A DNA stretch of 64,000 bases. Origin: Terricaulis sp. (GTDB taxonomy: Bacteria > Pseudomonadota > Alphaproteobacteria > Caulobacterales > Aquidulcibacteraceae). The notes below the pieces were generated by a model. It was not told the origin of the DNA. It saw only the letters and a list, made by a program, of their open reading frames with translations, and did no database searches. Location: positions 186,001 to 250,000 of the forward strand of contig JANPZV010000005.1 in the NCBI GenBank assembly GCA_024707365.1. The letters run 5' to 3'. Both the position numbers and the translations under genes were made by a program. This document shows positions 57,276 through 64,000 of the stretch, piece after piece. Each line of letters opens with the position of its first letter. The stretch's first letter is position 1.

Positions 57276-57829
57276 GCTTTCTCCGCCTCGACATTGAGAC
57301 TCACCAGCAAGCCGTTTTCCTTGTCCATATGCGGCCAATAGGCTTGGCTGTGATCGTCATAATCCTTGTGGATGGTCTCGCGCCAATCGTAGCGGCGCAC
57401 ATTGGTGAAGCCGTTCTGCTCAAGCAGCGCTTGCAGGTGCGCAAAATCGTAGACCGTTTTGTGATAGAGCGTGCGCTTGCCGTCAGGCGTGTCGATTTCC
57501 ATGCGGCCGTAGAGCGGGCCCAGCACCGTGCGCAGTTCGCCAGAGCGGCGGTAGACTTCTATCAGCGCATCGAAATCCGGCACGGCGAGGCGCAACACCC
57601 CGCCCGGCTCAAGCACGCGCCGCCATTCGGCCAGCACGCGCGCGGCTTCCTGGCGATCGAAATATTCGAGGCTGTGGCTCGCATAGACGAGCTCGCACGA
57701 GCCGTCCGCGATCATCGGCAAGTGATCGATGCTGGTTTTGTGATGGATATGCGGCATGTCGCACAGATCGACATTCACGAAGCCAGGAATGTCGCGATGC
57801 CAGCAGCCAAGATGAAGCTTAAGGCCCAT
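57272..57829 (-). CDS. SAM-dependent methyltransferase (Methyltransf_11-like)
   Basis: 185-aa class I methyltransferase. Motif I region LKLHLGCWHRDIPGFVNVDL, then HLPMIADGSCELVYASHSLEYFDR and WRRVLEPGGVLRLAVPDFDALIE. Relatives are common in O-antigen and S-layer glycan loci. Its start shares one base with the cupin stop, and its stop overlaps the aminotransferase start. It probably methylates the sugar or cap; target unknown. Confidence 0.85.
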   Translation of the reverse strand: MGLKLHLGCWHRDIPGFVNVDLCDMPHIHHKTSIDHLPMIADGSCELVYASHSLEYFDRQEAARVLAEWRRVLEPGGVLRLAVPDFDALIEVYRRSGELRTVLGPLYGRMEIDTPDGKRTLYHKTVYDFAHLQALLEQNGFTNVRRYDWRETIHKDYDDHSQAYWPHMDKENGLLVSLNVEAEKA

Positions 57830-58242
57830 CAGCTTTCGATCCGCACGCGATCCTGCGTGGCGCCGACATAAGGCCCGTTCTTGATTTCAAGCACTTGGGT
57901 GCCATCCTCCAGCACCGAATAGCCGTGCCCGCCGGACATCAGCGTCAGGATATCGCCTTCGCCCACCTCCAGCGTGCGCACCAGCTCGCGCGCTTCGTTA
58001 TAGATGCGCGCTTGGATGCGGCCCTTGCGGACATAAAGCGTTTCGTGCGTGCGCGTGATCTGGCGGGCGACATCATTGTGCGTATGCGCCAGCAACCGCT
58101 TGCCGGTATCGTAATTCCACATGCCGACTTGCAGGAACTCAGCATCCTGCGAGAAGAAGCTTAGATCGCCGCGATCCCATTCCTCCGCGCCGACATGGCG
58201 CGCGAGCATGATCTCGCCGTCCTTGATTTCCGTGATCGCCAT
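57829..58242 (-). CDS. Cupin-fold protein, sugar-metabolism type
   Basis: 137-aa single-cupin protein. The core has LLAHTHNDVARQITRTHETLYVRKGRIQARIY (first motif, His ligands), then EGDILTLMSGGHGYSVLEDGTQVLEIKNGPY (second motif). Similar cupins in polysaccharide loci bind or isomerise nucleotide sugars or regulate synthesis. It starts 47 nt after the epimerase stop, the largest gap in the operon, so an internal start of transcription is possible. Intact frame. Confidence 0.8.
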   Translation of the reverse strand: MAITEIKDGEIMLARHVGAEEWDRGDLSFFSQDAEFLQVGMWNYDTGKRLLAHTHNDVARQITRTHETLYVRKGRIQARIYNEARELVRTLEVGEGDILTLMSGGHGYSVLEDGTQVLEIKNGPYVGATQDRVRIES

Positions 58243-58289
58243 CTTGACCTCGCGCTTTTGTGCTAGCCCATGGGGCGGCGCCGGCGCAA

Positions 58290-59215
58290 CTAGCGCGCGC
58301 TTTCGTGATGGGCGCGATACCAGGCGAGCGTGCGGGAAAGCCCCTCATCGAGCCCCACTTGCGGGCGCCAGCCAGCAACGCCGCGCCGCGCGCGCCGTCC
58401 ACGGTTTTAAAGGGCGCGCCGTCGGGCTTGGAGGGATCAAGCGCGATCGCGCCCCCATAGCCAACCGCCGCGCGCACCTTCTCCGCCAGCTCCAGCACCG
58501 AGACGCCGGAGGCCACGCCCACATTGACGAAATCGGTGGTCGCCGGCGCATCGAGCCCGCGCACCAGGGCTTCCGCGCCATCCTCCACATAAAGCCATTC
58601 GCGCACCGGCGCGCCCGTGCCCCACACCGAGACGCTCGGCGCGCCATCGCGCTTGGCTTTGGAGAATTTCATGATCAGCGCGCCGAGCGCGTGGCTGCGC
58701 GTTTCCTCGAAATGATCGCCGGGGCCGTACATGTTCGAGAGCACAAGGTTGAGCGTATCAAGCCCGTACTGGCGCGCGTAAGCCCAGGCGCCGACCCAGG
58801 AGAATTTGCGCGCCATGCCGTAGACCAGCACGCTGTCATCGAGCGGGCCGTCCCAGATCTCGCCTTCCTTGAACAGCGTCTTGGCGCGCGGGTAGACGCA
58901 ATTGGAGACCGGATTGACGATGCGCTTGACGCCCGCCTGCTTCGCTGCGGCGAAGATGTTGGCGATCATACGCGCGTTGTTGTCGAAAATCTCGGCGGGG
59001 TGGGCGTAGCCGTATTGGATGCCGCCGACGAAGCTGGCGCAATTGATCACCGCGCTTGGCTTTGCTTCCGCGAACAGTGCGAACGCCTGATCGCGCTCAC
59101 GCAGATCATGGCCAAGGGAGAGCGCGCTTGGCGTAAAGGCGCGCCCGCGCTGCGCAAGCGCCGCGCACACCGCCTTGCCGACGAAACCCGTCGCACCGAG
59201 AACGAGCACGCTCAT
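58290..59215 (-). CDS. NAD-dependent epimerase/dehydratase (GDP-fucose-synthase-like), frameshifted
   Basis: About 309-aa extended SDR from the ATG at 59215. Rossmann motif [16 protein letters not shown], the fucose-synthase-like [16 protein letters not shown] (Y-x3-K) and [21 protein letters not shown]. The 3' end needs one more base near 58372-58374: the restored end reads [25 protein letters not shown] and stops at TAG 58290-58292. The start overlaps the gmd stop by 4 nt. With gmd it would make a GDP-6-deoxysugar; reduction or epimerisation specificity is uncertain. Confidence 0.85.
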
Positions 59216-60225
59216 GGCTGCGCCAAATCGTGCGCCATCATCAGCTTCACCAGTTCCGGCGCGTGCGTCTTGGCTTGCCAGCCCAGCACGCGCGCGGCCT
59301 TGGAGGCGTCGCCGCACAATTCTTCAACTTCGGTTGGCCGGTAATAGCGTTCGTCCACCGCCACCAAAGTGCGCCCGCTCTTAGCGTCCACGCCGCGCTC
59401 TTCCGCGCCAGCGCCGGTCCATTCCAGCGTGAAGCCGGCTTCGGCGAAGGCCCATGTTGTGAACTCGCGCACGCTATAGGCTACGCCCGTGGCGGCGACG
59501 TAATCGCCCGGCTCGGGCTGTTGCAGCATGAGCCACATCAGCTCGACATATTCCTTCGCGTAACCCCAATCGCGCTTCGCATCGAGATTGCCGAGGCGCA
59601 GTATTTCCTGCTTGCCTTTGGCGATGGCGGCGGCGGCCATGGTGATCTTGCGCGTCACGAACGTCATGCCGCGGCGCGGGCTTTCGTGGTTGAAGAGGAT
59701 GCCGTTGGAGGCGTGCAGGCCGTAAGCCTCGCGGTAATTCGCCGTCACCCAATAGGCGTAGAGCTTCGCCGCCGCGTAAGGCGAGCGCGGGGTGAAGGGC
59801 GTTTGCTCGTTCTGCGGGGCCGTGCCTGGCAAGCCGCCATAAAGCTCGGACGTCGAGGCCTGATAAAAGCGCGGCTTGATGCCAAGATCGCGGATCGCAT
59901 CCAGCAGCCGGACGGCGCCGACGGCGTCCACCTCCGCCGTGTATTCCGGCACCTCGAACGACACCGCCACATGGCTTTGCGCGCCGAGATTATACACCTC
60001 CTCCGGCGCGATCTTGGCCAGCAGGCGATGCAGGCAGCTCGAATCGGTCAGATCGCCGTGATAGGTGAAGAGGTTCGGGTGATCGAGCAGATGGTCGATC
60101 CGCTGCGAGGTGAACATCGAGTTTCGGCGTAGGATGCCGTGAACCTCATAGCCCTTTTCAAGCAGCAATTCCGCGAGATAGGAGCCGTCCTGCCCGGTGA
60201 TCCCTGTGAGGAAAGCCTTCTTCAC
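59212..60225 (-). CDS. gmd: GDP-mannose 4,6-dehydratase
   Basis: 337-aa enzyme that converts GDP-mannose to GDP-4-keto-6-deoxymannose. [24 protein letters not shown] is the family start; then [19 protein letters not shown], the catalytic QASTSELYG and Y-x3-K in [12 protein letters not shown], and [20 protein letters not shown]. Intact and of normal length. Both ends overlap neighbouring genes by 4 nt. It supplies the branch-point sugar for the epimerase and aminotransferase of the operon. Confidence 0.96.
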   Translation of the reverse strand: MKKAFLTGITGQDGSYLAELLLEKGYEVHGILRRNSMFTSQRIDHLLDHPNLFTYHGDLTDSSCLHRLLAKIAPEEVYNLGAQSHVAVSFEVPEYTAEVDAVGAVRLLDAIRDLGIKPRFYQASTSELYGGLPGTAPQNEQTPFTPRSPYAAAKLYAYWVTANYREAYGLHASNGILFNHESPRRGMTFVTRKITMAAAAIAKGKQEILRLGNLDAKRDWGYAKEYVELMWLMLQQPEPGDYVAATGVAYSVREFTTWAFAEAGFTLEWTGAGAEERGVDAKSGRTLVAVDERYYRPTEVEELCGDASKAARVLGWQAKTHAPELVKLMMAHDLAQP

Positions 60226-60923
60226 ACATCGATCTCGTTCTTGGCCAACGCGACATTGCGGTTGATGCGATCCTGCATCATGCTTTCGGCCAGCTGGAAG
60301 TCGATCAATTCATCGATGTCAACCGCCTCACCGCGATTGATGGCGAACATCTTCGGCTTCAGCCCGATGCGATGGCGCCGCTTGGCGAAGCTTGCTTCCG
60401 TGAAAATGTAGATGTTCGAGTTTTCCTCGTACACCGGCGGCAGATCCTGCGTGGGGATCAGCTCATCGGGATTGTGGTTGAGCGCCGAGCCATCGGGCTT
60501 AAAGAGGCGCGTCTTAAGTTCGGTGACTGAGAACAGGCTGTCGTGATCGCCTGGCTGCCGATAAGCGCGGATCGCGTCGCTGACTGTGCGGGCGGTAAGC
60601 AGCGGATTGGTGGAGTGCGTCTGCAGATAGACCGGGGATTTCAGCACGCTCATGTGGAATTCGATCAGCCGGTTCATCGGCACTTCGTCGCCTTCCAAGT
60701 CCTTCGGCCGGCGCAGGATCGTCACGTTCGGGAAGCTGGCGCGCGCATCCTCGGCGATGTGATCGGCATCGGTTTCGACCACGATGCGGTCGATCTCCGG
60801 CACGTCGTGCAGCGAGCGCAAAATCCAGTGGAACAGCGGCTTGCCGCACATGGGGCGGATGTTCTTGTTGGGCACGCGCGCCGAATGGCCCTTCATGGGC
60901 ACGATGGCGGTTATTTTGGTCAT
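60222..60923 (-). CDS. CMP-sugar synthetase (acylneuraminate cytidylyltransferase family)
   Basis: 233-aa nucleotidyltransferase. [30 protein letters not shown] is the NeuA/KdsB-type CTP-binding start; then [14 protein letters not shown] and [11 protein letters not shown]. NeuA proteins activate 9-carbon acids and KdsB proteins Kdo, so a ulosonic-acid type substrate is expected. No NeuB, NeuC or KdsA gene is in the window; an HpcH/HpaI aldolase precedes it with a 4-nt overlap instead. Intact frame. Confidence 0.87.
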   Translation of the reverse strand: MTKITAIVPMKGHSARVPNKNIRPMCGKPLFHWILRSLHDVPEIDRIVVETDADHIAEDARASFPNVTILRRPKDLEGDEVPMNRLIEFHMSVLKSPVYLQTHSTNPLLTARTVSDAIRAYRQPGDHDSLFSVTELKTRLFKPDGSALNHNPDELIPTQDLPPVYEENSNIYIFTEASFAKRRHRIGLKPKMFAINRGEAVDIDELIDFQLAESMMQDRINRNVALAKNEIDV

Positions 60924-61699
60924 GGCCTCTTTCCCCGCAATTCCTTCAAGAAGCCGCCCTCGTCGCGCAGCTTCTCGCCTAGAAACACCATTTCCGTCCC
61001 GTACGCCATAAGCCGGCAGCCAGCCTCGATGCGGCGGCTGAGGGCGGCGCGGTCGGACTGGACGATGTGGTAGCCGCCGGGCTTGGCCGATTGGGCGATC
61101 ACGGTTTCGACCTTATCCAGCTGGGCCTTCACCTCAGCGTCGTCGAACTGGCCCGGCTTGCCCAGCGAGCCGGAAAGATCATAGGGCCCAATCAGGAAGC
61201 CCTCCACGCCGTCCACGGCCAGGATGTCCAGCGCCTCCGTCACCGCCTGATGGTGCTCGATCTGCACGATCAGCACCGCCTCCGGGCCGCGCTCGTCGCG
61301 ATAGCCCTCGAAATCCATGCCAAAGCCCTGGGCGCGCGAAAGCCCCACGCCACGGGCGCCGCGCGGGGGATAGAACATGGCGCTGGCGGCTTTGCGCGCC
61401 TCCTCCGCCGAGCGCACGTCAGGCACGATGATGCCCTCGGCGCCGGCGTCGAGCGCGGTCTTGATGAAATGCGGCTCGTTGGCCGGCACGCGCACGATGG
61501 GCGCGGCGCCCGCAAGCTGGCTGACCTGCACCAGATTGAGCATGCCGGCGATTCCCATCGCGCCATGCTCCATGTCGATCACCAGATAATCGAAGCCCGC
61601 GCGCGCCATCATTTCCGCCAGCTGCGGAAAGCCGAATTGCAGCCACGAGCCGATCACCAGCTCGCCCGCGCGCATCTTCTTTTTCAGACGGAAGCTCAT
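60920..61699 (-). CDS. HpcH/HpaI-family class II pyruvate aldolase
   Basis: 259-aa metal-dependent aldolase. IGSWLQFGFPQLAEMMARAGFDYLVIDMEHGAM (catalytic His and Glu region), IVRVPANEPHFIKTALDAGAEGIIVPDV and LIVQIEHHQAVTEALDILAVDGVEGFLIGPYDLSGSLG are diagnostic. Family members join pyruvate (or oxaloacetate) to aldehydes to give 2-keto-3-deoxy acids, in catabolism usually by the reverse reaction. Here it sits between a methyltransferase and a CMP-sugar synthetase in a glycan operon, which suggests a synthetic role. The ATG overlaps nothing; gap of 11 nt to the methyltransferase. Confidence 0.9.
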   Translation of the reverse strand: MSFRLKKKMRAGELVIGSWLQFGFPQLAEMMARAGFDYLVIDMEHGAMGIAGMLNLVQVSQLAGAAPIVRVPANEPHFIKTALDAGAEGIIVPDVRSAEEARKAASAMFYPPRGARGVGLSRAQGFGMDFEGYRDERGPEAVLIVQIEHHQAVTEALDILAVDGVEGFLIGPYDLSGSLGKPGQFDDAEVKAQLDKVETVIAQSAKPGGYHIVQSDRAALSRRIEAGCRLMAYGTEMVFLGEKLRDEGGFLKELRGKRP

Positions 61700-61710
61700 C
61701 GCCGCCTCCT

Positions 61711-62382
61711 TCAGCGCTGCCAGATCGCCAGCCCCGGCGTATTCCAGGACGTGCGCTCGAAATTCACCAGATTGCCGCCATGGCGCGCCCTGATTTTCTT
61801 CAACGCGCCAAACACGCGCTCGTCCTTTTCGCCTTCACGGATGCCAAACGTGTTGTCGAACAGCACGATGCCAGTCGGCGAAAGCTTGGGCAGGACCAGT
61901 TCGAATTCGCCCAAGGCGTGGGCTTCATAGTGCGCGCCATCCAGGAACGCGACGCGCACTTCGTCCACGCCCGCGAGCACGCCGGGCAAGGTTTCCAACG
62001 AGTCGCCTCGGTGCAGCGTCACGAAATCGCTGAGGCCGGCGGCGGCGACGTTCTCTTCCGCCTTCGCCATGCATTCGGCATCGATTTCGATCGTATGCAC
62101 ATGGCCGCCGCCTGGGCAGTCCTTCACCGCCTGGGCCAAAACGATAGTCGAACAGCCCAAATTGGAACCGGTTTCGATCACGATATTCGGCCGATCCCAA
62201 TCGAGGTGATTCAGCAACGCATGATAGATCAGCCCCCAACCAGGGTAGCCGATCGTCCAGCCCGTGCGCAGCTTGGCGGCTTCGAGATCGTTTACGCCCT
62301 CCTCGAGCTCGCGCAGGCGCGCATTGGGCAGCAGCGCGCGATCGTAATCGAAGCGGCGATAGAATTGGGGCGGCTTTTTCAC
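61711..62382 (-). CDS. SAM-dependent methyltransferase (Methyltransf_24-like)
   Basis: 224 aa from a GTG at 62382 that overlaps the HAD stop (GTGA); upstream in-frame sequence is HAD gene read in another frame. Motif I is in IVIETGSNLGCSTIVLAQAVKD, followed by HVHTIEIDAECMAKAEENVAAAG, VRVAFLDGAHYEAHALGEFELVLPKL and ILFDNTFGIRE. Relatives act on sugars in cephalosporin-hydroxylase-like or Methyltransf_24 families. Probably methylates a surface sugar. Confidence 0.82.
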   Translation of the reverse strand: MKKPPQFYRRFDYDRALLPNARLRELEEGVNDLEAAKLRTGWTIGYPGWGLIYHALLNHLDWDRPNIVIETGSNLGCSTIVLAQAVKDCPGGGHVHTIEIDAECMAKAEENVAAAGLSDFVTLHRGDSLETLPGVLAGVDEVRVAFLDGAHYEAHALGEFELVLPKLSPTGIVLFDNTFGIREGEKDERVFGALKKIRARHGGNLVNFERTSWNTPGLAIWQR

Positions 62383-63035
62383 GCCAAAGCCTCGCGCGGC
62401 GCGCCGAACCGGGAAACAATAGACACGCCCGGCGGGAAGGGCGCGGCCTCCGCGCATGATGCGACGCCCAGGAACGGCACGCCGACCAAAGCCGCCGCGC
62501 GATAATCGGTGAGCGCATCGCCCACCATCAGGCAGCGCGCCGGATCGTGGCCGTGGGCGGCGATGAATTCGGCGAGGATTTCCGCCTTCTCCGCCGGCGC
62601 GCCGCGCACGGCGCGGAAATAGGGCGCGAGCCGGCGGCGCGCGACGATCATCTTCAATTCCTCCTCCGGCGTGCCGGAGGCGACATAGCAAGGCGTGCCC
62701 TGCGCCTGAAGATCGGCGAGCAGGCGCTCGGCGCCCTCGATCTCGGGGCTGGCGATCACCGCCTCCACCACCGCTTCGGCGAAGCGGCCGGCCAGATCGT
62801 CAAGGCGCTGCGGCGTCGGCGCGCGGCCGAGCAGCACGCCCTCGAAATATTCGAACTTGCGGTGGCGCGACACGCCGCCATTGGCGTTGTGATACGCGAT
62901 CACATCTTCCACGATCTCGGGGTAATCGTCGGCGTAGAGCGCAGCGAACGCGCGCGTCTTGACGTGGAAACTATCGACGATGACGCCGTCGAAATCGAAG
63001 AACACCGCTTCGCGGTCATAGAAAGAGGGGGTCAT
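62379..63035 (-). CDS. HAD-superfamily phosphatase
   Basis: 218 aa from the ATG at 63035 (MTPSFYDREAVFFD). Motif I is VFFDFDGVIVDS, motif II YVASGTPEEEL, then Lys in GAPAEKAEIL and motif IV CLMVGDALTDYRAA. A beta-phosphoglucomutase-type cap is likely. In nonulosonate and Kdo pathways a HAD phosphatase removes phosphate from the condensed sugar acid; that fits this cluster but is inferred. Both ends overlap neighbours by 4 nt. Confidence 0.88.
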   Translation of the reverse strand: MTPSFYDREAVFFDFDGVIVDSFHVKTRAFAALYADDYPEIVEDVIAYHNANGGVSRHRKFEYFEGVLLGRAPTPQRLDDLAGRFAEAVVEAVIASPEIEGAERLLADLQAQGTPCYVASGTPEEELKMIVARRRLAPYFRAVRGAPAEKAEILAEFIAAHGHDPARCLMVGDALTDYRAAALVGVPFLGVASCAEAAPFPPGVSIVSRFGAPREALA

Positions 63036-63982
63036 TCGGGCCCCTTCGCCGGGACTTCGGCTTCTTGGCGCCGCTGCGCCGCTTCGTGCTGTTCGTGGAT
63101 GCAATCGAGCAGGCCGTGGCCGAACTCGATGAATTCCGCCGCCACGATCTTCTCGGCCATCTCCGGCTTGAAGGTGAACGGCGTCATCAAATAATGGCCG
63201 GGCGGTTCGCCTTCGGCGAAATTGAGCTTGATGTCGCGGTCGAGGATTTCGCGGATCATGGCCGCCACGTCGCGCACGCGGAAACGCTCATAGCCCGTCA
63301 CCAGCACGAACTTGTTTTCGTACTTGGGATCGAGCACGCCGACACTCATGCGCGCGGCGTCCAGCACGTTGATGAAATCGCGCGTCGCTTCGCCATGGCC
63401 GGGAAAATCGATCGCGCCTTTGGTCATCGCATCGCTGATCATGCGGTAGATGCGGTTCTTCGGCCCCGAGCGGCGGCCATAGAGCGAGCCATAGCGCATC
63501 ACCGTGAAGGGCGGCCCGCCCGCTTCCGCGAAGGTCTGCACGAACGCCTCCGCCGCCTGTTTGCTGGCGCGGTAGAAGCCGCCATGGCGCGAATAGATGT
63601 AAGCGGAGGAGGAAAACACGAAGCGCTTGACGCTATGCCGGCGGCACGCCTCGAGCAGGTTCACCGTGCCCAGCACATTAATGCGCGCAGCCGCCACCGG
63701 ATCGTCCGCGCAATCCTGAATGTCGGCGATGGCGCCGAGATGATAGACGTAATCGGCCCCGCGCACGGCCGCTTCCACCGTATCGCGATCGTTCAAATCG
63801 CCGATCAGCATTTCCTGATCGCCCGAAAGATAAGGCGAAGGCCTGCGATCGAACACGAGCACCTTATGGCCCGCTTTCGTCAGCGCGTCCGCCACATGCG
63901 AGCCGAGAAAGCCGGCCCCGCCCGTGACGAGCGCAACCGTGCGGCGTTCGCCCGTTTCGGCGGTGATCTTGCCGTTCCTCAT
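63032..63982 (-). CDS. NAD-dependent sugar epimerase/dehydratase
   Basis: 316-aa extended SDR. VALVTGGAGFLGSHVADALTKAGHKVLVFDRR is the NAD site; then YHLGAIADIQDCADDP, VFSSSAYIYSRHGGFYRASKQAAEAF (Ser, Tyr and Lys of the catalytic triad) and MRYGSLYGRR. First recognisable gene of the operon in this window; the ATG at 63982 is 18 nt from the window end, so more genes may lie upstream. Its stop overlaps the HAD start. Substrate unknown. Confidence 0.88.
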   Translation of the reverse strand: MRNGKITAETGERRTVALVTGGAGFLGSHVADALTKAGHKVLVFDRRPSPYLSGDQEMLIGDLNDRDTVEAAVRGADYVYHLGAIADIQDCADDPVAAARINVLGTVNLLEACRRHSVKRFVFSSSAYIYSRHGGFYRASKQAAEAFVQTFAEAGGPPFTVMRYGSLYGRRSGPKNRIYRMISDAMTKGAIDFPGHGEATRDFINVLDAARMSVGVLDPKYENKFVLVTGYERFRVRDVAAMIREILDRDIKLNFAEGEPPGHYLMTPFTFKPEMAEKIVAAEFIEFGHGLLDCIHEQHEAAQRRQEAEVPAKGPE

Positions 63983-64000
63983 GCCAGCCCTAACGCTTCC

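Noticed and set aside
55703..57871. A 722-residue plus-strand frame opposite the glycan operon
   Set aside because: It covers parts of several genes with clear families on the minus strand and shows low-complexity, Arg-rich translation.
1..64000. CRISPR array, tRNA or rRNA genes, insertion sequences, prophage
   Set aside because: No regularly spaced direct repeats, cloverleaf-like sequences, transposase or integrase motifs were recognised on either strand.

Overview
The window is GC-rich, gene-dense DNA from a Gram-negative bacterium, most likely an alphaproteobacterium of the Caulobacterales/Hyphomonadaceae type. The signs are a ChpT phosphotransferase followed by a CheY-like receiver and CheR, a perfect CtrA-type box (TTAA-N7-TTAA), two TonB-dependent receptors, a spore-coat-U type chaperone-usher cluster and a PbpC/alpha-2-macroglobulin pair. 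No rRNA, tRNA, CRISPR array, transposase, integrase or phage gene was seen.

Layout. (1) 1-4272, plus strand: nucleoside salvage operon with a concentrative nucleoside transporter, nucleoside hydrolase, ribokinase, an Fe(II)/2-oxoglutarate oxygenase and thymidine kinase. (2) 4283-27516: catabolic island with an MFS carrier, nitronate monooxygenase-like enzyme, two thiolases, two SDRs, three SnoaL/NTF2 proteins, two TonB receptors, a carotenoid/stilbene cleavage oxygenase, two CoA ligases, a DapB-like reductase, two paralogous VOC proteins, a DUF1295 protein, a double-domain HxlR regulator and a LuxR regulator. Eight start regions here carry the same asymmetric 21-bp element, always pointing at the gene, so this looks like one regulon for importing and CoA-activating a hydrophobic terpenoid, steroid or stilbene-like compound. 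(3) 27742-35513: fimbrial cluster (four SCPU pilin-like proteins, chaperone, usher, tip-like protein, one convergent SCPU gene) behind a CtrA-type box, with hairpins between the pilin genes. (4) 35755-47160: purple-acid-phosphatase-like enzyme, three tandem ~30-residue single-span membrane peptides, pbpC, an alpha-2-macroglobulin and an acyl-CoA ligase. (5) 47157-53672: VIT/CCC1 protein, DUF2188 protein, Dps, epoxide-hydrolase-like enzyme, Kef antiporter, then chpT-cheY-cheR. (6) 53683-63982, minus strand: a 12-gene surface-glycan operon, nearly every junction a 1-4 nt overlap, combining GDP-mannose sugar chemistry with an HpcH/HpaI aldolase, HAD phosphatase, CMP-sugar synthetase and a MAF/GT42-like transferase.

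Data quality decides much of the reading. About 28 single-base shifts interrupt otherwise intact genes, mostly at short homopolymers (for example A8, C8, T6, G6). Gene lengths modulo 3 agree with the shifts I placed. I treat these as probable sequencing or assembly indels and give whole-gene spans. The same errors create three false-looking fusions (SnoaL-ligase, Kef-hydrolase, glycosyltransferase-MAF).

The most interesting leads are the shared 21-bp element with a tandem HxlR regulator, the three tandem 30-aa membrane peptides, the aldolase-based CMP-ulosonate-like glycan operon, the usher with a duplicated N-terminal module, and a palindromic repeat translated inside PbpC.
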